Positions 33,205 through 40,740 of a DNA stretch of 64,000 nucleotides are shown here, in pieces (position 1 is the stretch's first letter; every line of letters begins with the position of its first letter). The stretch is from positions 1 to 64,000 of the forward strand of contig WHSP01000002.1 in assembly GCA_009380025.1 (NCBI GenBank), written 5' to 3'. The position numbers and the translations under genes were made by a program. Origin of the DNA: Gemmatimonas sp. Its GTDB lineage: Bacteria; Gemmatimonadota; Gemmatimonadetes; Longimicrobiales; Longimicrobiaceae. The notes under the pieces are model-generated. The model was not told the DNA's origin. It did not search any database and saw nothing but the letters and a program-made list of their open reading frames with translations.

Positions 33205-34026
33205 GGGCCTGTTCACACTACGGTGCAATGGTTAATTTAATGCATGACCATCACCGACGAGCAGTTTCGACGCATCGAGGGCTGCTTCCCGAAGCAGCGG
33301 GGGAATGTCGCGGTCTCTAATCTCGATGTCCTGAACGCGATCCTGTACGTAGCTGAGCACGGCTGCAAGTGGCGCGGTTTGCCGAAGCGATTTGGCCGGT
33401 GGCATACGATCTACACGCGGATGAACCGATGGGCCAAGGCCGGCGTCCTGGACCGGGTGTTCACCGCGCTGCAGGAGGAGGAGATCATCCAGATCCGGGT
33501 CGAGGCGCTCTGCATCGACAGCACCATTGTGAAGGTCCACCCGGATGGGACGGGCGCAGAAAAAAAAACGGCCCGCAGTCCATCGGACGCTCGCGTGGCG
33601 GGTGGACCACCAAAATTCATCTGGTTGCCGCGGATGCCCGGACGGCGGTGACATTCTCGCTTTCTCCCGGGCAGTACGGAGACGGGCCCTGTGGCCGCGA
33701 GTTGCTACGCACACTCCCCTCACCCGACGCAGCGGTCGCACTCATCATGGACCGGGCGTACGAGGGGGACGAAACCAGGCAGCTGGCGCTCGACCTCGGA
33801 TTCACGCCCGTGGTACCTCCCAAGAGTGGGCGGGTCCAGCCTTGGAGTTACGACCGGATCCTGTACCGCCGCCGCAACGAGATCGAGCGGCTGTTCCGCC
33901 GCCTGAAGGGTTTTCGCCGCATCTTCTCCCGGTTCGAGAAGCTCGACGTCATGTTTACGGCATTCATCCACTTCGCCCTCATCGTTGAAGCGCTACGTCC
34001 GGCGACCGATTAGTGTGAACACGCCC
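33205..34026 (+). mobile_element. IS5-family (IS427-type) insertion sequence
   Basis: 822 bases. Terminal inverted repeats GGGCCTGTTCACACTA (left) and, complemented, GGGCGTGTTCACACTA (right) differ by one base. Flanked by TA on both sides (33203-33204, 34027-34028), matching the short TA target duplication of the group. Left flank is a truncated topoisomerase B-like gene, right flank a truncated susD, so the element marks a deletion or recombination junction and not a simple insertion. Confidence 0.9.
33244..34013 (+). CDS. IS5/IS427-type transposase, expressed by -1 frameshift
   Basis: orfA from ATG 33244 reads TITDEQFRRIEGCFPKQRG and LCIDSTIVKVHPDGTG, with the first Asp. At the A9 run 33560-33568 the reading slips -1 to continue NGPQSIGRSRGGWTTKIHLV, LIMDRAYEGDETRQLALDLG (second Asp), and RRNEIERLFRRLKGFRRIF (Glu). 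A homopolymer slip between orfA and orfB is the known expression mode of this group. All three DDE residues are present, so the element may be active. Confidence 0.88.
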
Positions 34027-34028
34027 TA

Positions 34029-34469
34029 GATGATTCCCGGGTGCCCTGGGAGGTCGCGCTCGACCCCGGAGGCGCACCGCGCATGGGACGCGACTCCAAG
34101 ACACCCTGGTATCGTGCACTCAAGTACACCTCACGCGGCAATGACGTCGCGTTGGCGAAGGGTACGGAGATGGCGCTGATCCAGGCGGAGGCGGCGCTCC
34201 GCAACGGCGATGTGGATGGCATGCTCATTCACATCAACCGGGCCCGGGACTTCAGGGAAATGGATCCGGCTAGCGCGGGCTCGGTCGACGAAGCTTGGGA
34301 GTTGCTCAAGTACGAGCGAGGCTCCGAGCTGTGGTTGGAGGCGCGCCGCTTCTGGGACCGACGACGCTGGTTCGAGGACGGCCGTGACGACTATATTGCT
34401 GGTCACGCCGACCAGTGCTTCCCGATCGGCCAGGGTGAGGTCGACTCTAACCCCAACCTGACCAACTGA
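34029..34469 (+). pseudogene. C-terminal fragment of a SusD/RagB-type lipoprotein
   Basis: About 146 codons, open from the IS border, without a start. GTEMALIQAEAALRNGDVDG, FINRAR-like ININRARD region, ELLKYERGSELWLEARRFWD and the C-terminal CFPIGQGEVDSNPNL are typical of the last third of SusD-like proteins. The N-terminal two thirds, signal peptide and the partner susC are missing, presumably deleted with the IS event. A complete, different SusD is at 48120-49628. Confidence 0.8.
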
Positions 34470-34570
34470 TCCCGTCGCCGGGCGGGGCCGTAGCCCCGCC
34501 CGAGCTTCCTTTCAGACCTCGAGGCACGCATGCAGCCGCTCCGGGCGTGCTTCTCAGCAAACGGGTTATC

Positions 34571-36340
34571 ATGGGACGACGTCCAGCAGGTCCCGCTCGG
34601 TCGGTGCTTCTCGCACTTTCCTTCATTCTGTTGACGGTCGCTGCTGGCTGCGGGCCTGCGCAGTCCACGCCCGCGAGCGCCGGTCCCGCGCCCGCGGGCG
34701 CAAACGGTGAACCGTACAACCTGTACGCCCCAATTAACCGGCCCGACGTGTCCGGCACACACGGGGCGGTGGTCGCCGGGCATCCGCAAGCGGCGGCGGC
34801 CGGATACGACGTGCTCCGTGCCGGTGGAAATGCGGTCGATGCCGCTGTGACCATGGCTGCCGTACTCGCGGTCGTACGGCCTCACATGAATGGTGTTGGC
34901 GGGGATGCCTTTGGCCTTTTTTACTCGGCCGACACGCAGGAGGTTTACGGGCTGAACGGTAGCGGCCGGGCAGGGGCGCTCGCGACGCCGGAATTCTTCG
35001 CCGAACGCGGGCTCGACGACGTTCCAGGCAGCGGTCCGCTAAGCATCACCGTGCCGGGTGCGGTCTCTGCCTGGGCCGCGGCGTTAGAGCGGTTCGGCAC
35101 CATATCGCTCGAGGACGCGCTCGCGCCAGCGATCGGGTATGCCGAGAACGGCTTCGTCGTTTCCCGTGTCCTGGCCAATGATCTCACCAGCGCGACGCGG
35201 CTCAACGACGCCGGCCAGGCGATCTACGCGCCGGGCGGCGTCACGCCTCAGGAGGGAACGCTTCTGCGCAACACCGCCCTTGCGGGTACTCTCAAGCAGA
35301 TCGCAGCTGAGGGGCCGAAGGCATTGTACGGCGGCTCGATCGGCCAGGTGCTGGCTAGCTTCCTCGAGGCTGAGGGGAGCTATCTGCGTGCAGACGACTT
35401 CGTGACACATACCGCATCGTGGGTCGACCCACTCTCGGTCGAGTACACTGGGCGAAGGATCTACTCGATGCCGCCCAACTCACAGGGGGTTGCTCTGCTG
35501 ATGCAGATGGCGATGGCGCCGCACTTCCCCTTGCAGGACATGGGGCACAACAGCGCCGATTACCTGCACACGATCGTCGAGATGAAGAAGCTGGCGTTCG
35601 CCGACCGTGATCGGTGGGTGACCGACCCGGAGTTCGAGCCATCCCGTGCCGCCGACATGCTCGATCCCTCCTATTTGCGAACCCGAGCGGCACTGCTCGG
35701 CGCGCGCACCGCCGAGTCCGTGGCGCCCGGCCTTGGTGGCGTCAGCACCACCTTCAACCCCGGCGACGGGGCAGGTGACACCGTCTACCTCATGGCGGTC
35801 GACCAGGATGGCAACGCCGTGAGCTGGATTCAGAGTCTCTTCGGGACATTCGGCTCACGGGTCGTCGAGCCGACGACGGGGATCGTCCTCCAGAACCGGG
35901 GCGGTCAGTTCACTCTCGACCGCGAACACCCCAACGTCGTCGCACCCGGCAAACGGCCGTACCACACCCTGACCCCGCACCTGGTGACAGACGCGAGCGA
36001 CAACAGCTTGCGCATGACCTTCGGTACCCCGGGCGGCGACGGTCAGACGCAGACGCTCTTCCAGGTGTTCAACAACATCTTCCTGTTCGGCATGTCTCCC
36101 CAGGAGGCGGTGGAGGCGCCCCGCTATCGCAGCAGTTCCGGGACGACGCTGTCCCTCGAGAGCCGAATCGATCCGGCCGTTCGGGTCGAGCTCGCCCGCC
36201 GGGGTCATGAGGTCAACGTGATCGATGGATGGTCTGGGTCCACCTTCGGCGGCGCCCAAGTGATCCTCGTCGATCGCGAAATGGGGACGGTACGAACGGG
36301 CGCGGATCCCCGGCGGGAGGCGTACGGAATCGCGTACTGA
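34571..36340 (+). CDS. ggt: Gamma-glutamyltransferase, lipoprotein type
   Basis: 589 residues from ATG 34571. Signal peptide with lipobox (SFILLTVAAGC) places it in the envelope. The large-subunit start GTHGAVVAGHPQAAAAGYDV and AGGNAVDAAVTMAAVLAV is characteristic. The autoprocessing nucleophile Thr is in GDGAGDTVYLMAVDQDGNAV; the small subunit follows with SLFGTFGSRVV, RPYHTLTPHLV and TPGGDGQTQTLFQV. It cleaves gamma-glutamyl bonds of glutathione and related peptides, transferring the group to water or amino acids. Intact. Only ~100 bases from the susD fragment. Confidence 0.92.
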   Translation: MGRRPAGPARSVLLALSFILLTVAAGCGPAQSTPASAGPAPAGANGEPYNLYAPINRPDVSGTHGAVVAGHPQAAAAGYDVLRAGGNAVDAAVTMAAVLAVVRPHMNGVGGDAFGLFYSADTQEVYGLNGSGRAGALATPEFFAERGLDDVPGSGPLSITVPGAVSAWAAALERFGTISLEDALAPAIGYAENGFVVSRVLANDLTSATRLNDAGQAIYAPGGVTPQEGTLLRNTALAGTLKQIAAEGPKALYGGSIGQVLASFLEAEGSYLRADDFVTHTASWVDPLSVEYTGRRIYSMPPNSQGVALLMQMAMAPHFPLQDMGHNSADYLHTIVEMKKLAFADRDRWVTDPEFEPSRAADMLDPSYLRTRAALLGARTAESVAPGLGGVSTTFNPGDGAGDTVYLMAVDQDGNAVSWIQSLFGTFGSRVVEPTTGIVLQNRGGQFTLDREHPNVVAPGKRPYHTLTPHLVTDASDNSLRMTFGTPGGDGQTQTLFQVFNNIFLFGMSPQEAVEAPRYRSSSGTTLSLESRIDPAVRVELARRGHEVNVIDGWSGSTFGGAQVILVDREMGTVRTGADPRREAYGIAY

Positions 36341-36515
36341 ATATTATGGCCGCAGGCAGGTGCGTGGCCGCGCGCGCACCGATCTAGTTTGTAGACGCCG
36401 TTCCCGTAGTTACGCGGGATGACGTTTCTCTGCATGTACCGCTCGGCATCGATCGTAAGGACCAGACAGTAACGGGCTCTGTGATCCGACCGGTGGCGAG
36501 GCGATACGCATCGGA

Positions 36516-37075
36516 CTACCCGGCCTGGTCGCCTCGCAGAACTGTTGCAAGACTCGAGGCCGGGCCACGCCAAGCGGGCAACGCGGTTGCTACCGTCGCA
36601 GCTGCGAACACGCCGAGCGCCACGCCGCCGTAGATGTAGGGGTCGACGGCAGGAACGCCGAAGAGAAGCGATCGCCCGAGCTGCGATGCAGGAACCGCGG
36701 TGAGCACACCGCCGCAGACTCCCACCAAGGTGAGTATGAGCCCATCCCTCAGAACGACCGTTCGAAGGCTACTCGGAGTTGCGCCCAACACGAGGCGAAT
36801 CGAGAACTCCCGTCGTCGCGATAGTACCTCGTGTGCGCAGAGCGAGTAGAGTCCGACGATCGCGAGGAGAAGCGCAGCACCAGCGAATACACCGCCTATT
36901 GTCAATGGGAACCGACGCGTAAACACGGCGCGGGACTGCCGCATCTGCTGCCCGAGGGTGGCGACCGAGTAAACCGGGACGGCCGGATCGAGACCCCGCA
37001 CGATCCCTCGCAGGGAACTGGCAACGGAAGCGGGAGGAAAGGACGTGCGCACGATGACCGCGCTCCGTCAGGGGT
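36516..37075 (-). pseudogene. C-terminal remnant of an ADOP-type permease
   Basis: About 180 codons: SSLRGIVRGLDPAVPVYSVA, TRRFPLTIGGVFAGAALLLA, then HEVLSRRREFSIRLVLGATP and two more TM helices, ending VLRGDQAG. This is the last FtsX block of an ADOP permease plus the short periplasmic element before it. The first ~700 residues are missing and no padR is adjacent. Third permease trace in the window. Confidence 0.75.
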
Positions 37076-37320
37076 AGGCACACGCTTCACAACTGCTGGC
37101 CGGATGGGCACGCGGCGATATAGCTGGTTGATGCAGGGGAGCGGATCTCGTCGACCCCTTTGGACGCCCGGCAAAAGGCCGTGACTTCAAAGGCTTAGCC
37201 GGCATCGTGTCGGCATCGAAATATCCCGATCCGGCAGAAAGCCGGACCCAAACCATAGCAGCCTCTCGCGCGATGAAAAGCCGAATTCTTGCGGCTTTTT
37301 CGTGGCGCGAAGCGAGTCCA

Positions 37321-37866
37321 TCAGTACGTCGGCTGCTCGTCCTGCTGCTTCCGCGGTGACGCCGCACGTTGCTCTTCCTGCTTACGCCATCCGTACCGGG
37401 TCATGCCGCGCGGCTTGTACACGTTCAGCACCGTGATTACGAGCAACACGACAAGCCCGAGCCCGGGGTGGACAAGGTCCCCCCCAAGCCGGCCGTCGGC
37501 GGCACTGTCCACCTCTCGCGCCACACCTGCCATGGTGCTCACAGTCGGCATGTGCACTAACAAGACGAGGGTGGAAAGGATGGTCAGTACGAGTGTGAGT
37601 ATAACCCAATAGTGCCGGAACAAGCCCCACGCGGTGCCCAGTGACATGAGGAGCCCGGTCAGCAGTGCCGCCAGTGCCAACGGCACGATAACGAACCAGC
37701 CGGTCAACTCCATCGCAATCCAAGCGGCGCGCACCGTCTGAACATCCTGGCTGGTTACAGCGGACACGCCGAGCGCCAGGTAGGCGAGGACCGCGCCGAT
37801 CCAACCGACCGAGGAAGCGAGGTGGACGGTGAGCGCAAATTTGCGCAGGCCGGCTCGCATGCTCAT
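37321..37866 (-). CDS. Four-helix membrane protein, DUF2269/CopD-like
   Basis: 181 residues. Four hydrophobic segments: LTVHLASSVGWIGAVLAYLA, MELTGWFVIVPLALAALLTG, HYWVILTLVLTILSTLVLLV, and LGLVVLLVITVLNVYKPRG. The His in HLASS and the Trp-Gly pair resemble DUF2269/CopD-type proteins that may bind haem or copper in the membrane. It is coupled to the small membrane gene upstream (TGATG overlap). Function unknown. Confidence 0.6.
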   Translation of the reverse strand: MSMRAGLRKFALTVHLASSVGWIGAVLAYLALGVSAVTSQDVQTVRAAWIAMELTGWFVIVPLALAALLTGLLMSLGTAWGLFRHYWVILTLVLTILSTLVLLVHMPTVSTMAGVAREVDSAADGRLGGDLVHPGLGLVVLLVITVLNVYKPRGMTRYGWRKQEEQRAASPRKQQDEQPTY

Positions 37867-38087
37867 CAGTGGCCGCCCTCGGGCGATACGTGATCTTCTA
37901 TGGCGCTGGAGGGCAGCGGCTCGCCGCTAACAGTACCGGACGGTAGGTGGCGACCAGGCCCATGGCGACCGCCGATGCCAGTGAGTCTCACCAAAACCAA
38001 TAGCAGAATCAGGGCGATCAAGACCGCCCCAAAGACCTTCACCCACCGTGGTGTGCCGGGGTAAACGGGCATATCAGGCATATGCAT
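37866..38087 (-). CDS. Small single-pass membrane protein
   Basis: 73 residues: His/Met-rich start (MHMPDMPVYPGTP), one TM (VKVFGAVLIALILLLVLVRL), and a His/Gly-rich C-terminus (GRHGPGRHLPSG, ending SPEGGH). The His/Met content and coupling to the DUF2269-like gene suggest the pair handles a metal ion such as copper, though this is only inference. Confidence 0.55.
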   Translation of the reverse strand: MHMPDMPVYPGTPRWVKVFGAVLIALILLLVLVRLTGIGGRHGPGRHLPSGTVSGEPLPSSAIEDHVSPEGGH

Positions 38088-38120
38088 CTCCAGCCGCGGG
38101 TTACGTGATCACTGGAGTTT

Positions 38121-38140
38121 CGACGTCGAGGTCGACGTCG
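38121..38140. promoter_or_regulatory. 9-bp inverted repeat upstream of the small membrane operon
   Basis: CGACGTCGA (38121-38129), GG spacer, TCGACGTCG (38132-38140), 33 bases upstream of the 38087 start. Candidate operator for the 38087-37321 operon. Confidence 0.4.
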
Positions 38141-38339
38141 GAACATGGTGTACAGGGGACGGAGTAGTGCCAGATGCTTGATCACGATCCTAAGGATTAA
38201 GCCCGGGACGACTGCGATGAAGGTGCGCGATCAAGCCCCGCCTATCCCGCTCGGATCCTCCGAAATCCACGGCAAGGAGCCGCCCCCTCGACCGAGGGAG
38301 CATGCGGCGAGGGGGAACCACTCTCAGGGGTCGTCAGCG

Positions 38340-38798
38340 TCAGTGGCGGCCGTCGTGAACTTCATCGAGGCCCGTGCTCGATCCCCCGCCGTGCCTCATT
38401 TCGGAGTCGATCGGCCTTCCATCCATTCGGCCCATCATGTGCTCGTACTGCTCCTCCATCCAAGCGCCGAACTCGGGGCGGGCTTCGGACGGCAGGGCCG
38501 CTTCAATACGCCGCCGCGCGTTTCGGACTGCCGCCCGCAGCGAGTCCGGACCCTGCTGGACGGCGGCATGGATCTCCGCGTGCAAGCTATCATAGAGGAG
38601 CGCCTGGACACGGGCCGCCTCGGAGGCTGACAGGCCCAGACGGGCAACCATTGCCTCGGCCGTGAGCGGAGTCGCCTCAGCTTGGGGCGGAGACAACCAC
38701 ACGCGATCCATCAGAACGCCCGTTGCGCCGCCGGCCGTGAAGAGGAGGGCGGCGGTCCCGAAAACCCGCCACCGGACACCATCGGTCCACTTGTTCAT
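38340..38798 (-). CDS. ZraP/CnrR-like periplasmic metal-sensor-type protein
   Basis: 152 residues. An N-terminal anchor (RVFGTAALLFTAGGATGVLM) precedes a heptad-rich domain: LGLSASEAARVQALLYDSLH, AAVRNARRRIEAALPSEAR, EQYEHMMGRMDG, ending in a His-rich tail. The size and long helical hairpin fit the heavy-metal resistance (ZraP/CpxP-like) proteins that act as metal-binding chaperones or sensors for ECF systems. It is the third gene of an ECF sigma-anti-sigma operon. Confidence 0.6.
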   Translation of the reverse strand: MNKWTDGVRWRVFGTAALLFTAGGATGVLMDRVWLSPPQAEATPLTAEAMVARLGLSASEAARVQALLYDSLHAEIHAAVQQGPDSLRAAVRNARRRIEAALPSEARPEFGAWMEEQYEHMMGRMDGRPIDSEMRHGGGSSTGLDEVHDGRH

Positions 38799-39247
38799 CG
38801 GTTTTCCCGTTCTGGGGTGATCGGGAGCATGCCCTTTCCCGTCGCGTCCCCTTGCGCCTGAAATGCAATCAACGCGAGCACTTGGTCCGCCTGAATTCCG
38901 AAGGCTCGCCAGAGCGCGACCGGATCACCTTCCGCGGCGATCAGGCCCAGGGAGAGCGAATCCTGTGGGGGGTTCGGGGTGGCGGCCGGAGGTTCGATTA
39001 GGAGGGGAAGGGCGATCGCCGCCGCGGCCAATGCCGTGGCGTGCTTCCACCATTGCCCGATCGCGGACCACGGGGTAGCCGCGGCCGCCGCACGCTGGCT
39101 CCAGAGCCTGCGGAGCTCGGGATCGGCCGCCGCCATGATCCGCTCAACCCTCGCGTCCCACTGCGGGGATCTCTCCGCAGGCTGCGGATCCGGGAGCCAA
39201 TCCCGGGGAAGGGGGCGCGGGACGCCGTCCTCCGATCGTTCTTTCAT
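38795..39247 (-). CDS. Putative anti-sigma factor for the adjacent ECF sigma
   Basis: 150 residues. A cytoplasmic N-terminal part (QWDARVERIMAAADPELRRL) is followed by one TM (ATALAAAAIALPLLI) and a short periplasmic domain (SLSLGLIAAEGDPVALWRAF, then LALIAFQAQGD). No zinc-binding HxxxCxxC motif. The order sigma-membrane protein-sensor and the four-base overlaps with both neighbours support the anti-sigma role. Confidence 0.6.
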   Translation of the reverse strand: MKERSEDGVPRPLPRDWLPDPQPAERSPQWDARVERIMAAADPELRRLWSQRAAAAATPWSAIGQWWKHATALAAAAIALPLLIEPPAATPNPPQDSLSLGLIAAEGDPVALWRAFGIQADQVLALIAFQAQGDATGKGMLPITPERENR

Positions 39248-39855
39248 GGCGCTATCCTCCGGTTCTTCCCTTCTGCTCTCCCCTCCGCGAGCGCTGACCG
39301 GAGCGCTTTGCGGGCGTGGTGCACATGCGAGCGGACTGTTCCGGGCGAGAGCCCCATGACCTCGGCGACCTCATCGGTCCGGTACCCCTCCACGTCGCAG
39401 AGCCGGAAGGCCGTACGCTGCCGCTCCGGGAGCCGGGCGATCGCAGCGTCAACCCGCGCCCGGATCTCGGAGCGGTCCAGCACTTCGTCCGGGCCTGGCT
39501 GCCGCGACGGCAGCTCGCCGGAAAGGCGCTCCTCCTGCCAGCGGGACCAAACGGCGAGCCGCTTGCGGGCGACGTTCCGGGCGATCTGGTAGAGCCAGGG
39601 TGCGAAGGGCCGTCCGGGGTCGTAGGCCTCGATCGCGCCGAGCGCGCGGAGGAAGCTCTCCTGAGCCGCATCCTCGATGTCCGCAGGTTCCAACAGATAC
39701 GACGCCGCGATCGCGTGAATGGCGCGCAGGTAGCGCCGGACGAGCTGCTCCATCGCTTCCCTGTCCCCACGCTGGACCCGTCGCGCCAGGGCGTCATCGG
39801 GTTCAGCTTGGAGCGGCTGCGCTGAGCCGTCTCTGGGGCTCTCTCCTGCCGCCAT
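39244..39855 (-). CDS. ECF-type RNA polymerase sigma factor
   Basis: 203 residues. Sigma region 2 is clear (DREAMEQLVRRYLRAIHAIA, IEDAAQESFLRALGAIEAYD, PFAPWLYQIARNVARKRLAV) and region 4 (IARLPERQRTAFRLCDVEGY, RTDEVAEVMGLSPGTVRSHV, HHARKALRSALAEG). Directs RNA polymerase to stress or metal-response promoters. The downstream membrane protein and ZraP-like protein probably hold it inactive until a periplasmic signal arrives. A 14-bp palindrome lies 54 bases upstream (39909). Confidence 0.9.
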   Translation of the reverse strand: MAAGESPRDGSAQPLQAEPDDALARRVQRGDREAMEQLVRRYLRAIHAIAASYLLEPADIEDAAQESFLRALGAIEAYDPGRPFAPWLYQIARNVARKRLAVWSRWQEERLSGELPSRQPGPDEVLDRSEIRARVDAAIARLPERQRTAFRLCDVEGYRTDEVAEVMGLSPGTVRSHVHHARKALRSALAEGRAEGKNRRIAP

Positions 39856-39908
39856 CGGAGCTCGTCAGTGTGGCTACGGAGTGTCACCCGGGCACGGCCC
39901 GGTACGGT

Positions 39909-39922
39909 CGTGATCGATCACG
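39909..39922. promoter_or_regulatory. 14-bp perfect palindrome upstream of the ECF sigma gene
   Basis: CGTGATCGATCACG, 54 bases before the sigma start on the minus strand. Candidate operator; could equally be a chance palindrome. Confidence 0.35.
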
Positions 39923-40673
39923 TCATGATCCCATATCCGTACTCCGTTCCGTCAACTCATTCGTCCCTCGCCTTCTTCTCTATCCCCGAAGTCCCAAAAC
40001 GTTGAATCCGACCCGAGTAGAATCGAAGTGCACGGCGACGCAACCGTTCTTCCCCTAATAGTGCCCCCGTCGCCTCCCCCACGCCCGCCTCCGCACCCTC
40101 CATGGTCTCCGATAGCGACGCCTTCGACGGTGACGCCCTCCGATAAGTCTCCAGGGTTCTCCAGGAGGCCGCGCAGACTGCGGTCTTTCCCTTTCTTCCT
40201 CCTGCTCCTTTACGCAACCGCCTTTGGCGTTTCGTTCACCCCCTTTACGGATCAGTTCTGCGAGCGTGCCGGGCACCGCGGCTCGGCGGCGAGGACGGGT
40301 AAAGCGGGGGCGCTGGCTGCCAAGGCGGGCGCGGGGGTGGGCCGTGTTGTCGCAGGAGCAACCTCATCCCGGGACCCCGCGTACGATGCACAGCCCCGCA
40401 CGCGTCCGACCTGAGTCGGCAGTGCGGCTATCGGTTGCTGGACGCGGAGCGGGACGCGGCCAGACTCGAGCCGGTGAGCTTCAACCCGCACCGGGCGGGT
40501 ACATCGTGGGGACGGGCGACGCACTAACCGTTCAAGATGGCTTGGCGGCCGTCCAAGGGTTGGGCGAGGACGCCTGGAGGAGCTCGCTGCAGCGCTCTCG
40601 GACACTATCGAACTGCGAGCGGTTGGCTGCCCGCCATCCGCTCAACCCGACTGGATTTGACCCAGATCATGAA
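39923..40673. other. 750-base stretch without a recognisable gene
   Basis: Open frames here are Pro-, Arg- and Gly-rich in both directions and do not look like proteins. The stretch lies between the sigma promoter and the left end of the IS4-like element and may hold older insertion debris. Confidence 0.4.
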
Positions 40674-40740
40674 GGCTAGCGCTGCCCATTACCCATAAGT
40701 GGGGCTGGACAAACGCCGCTCGGTCCGTTATCCTTGGGGC

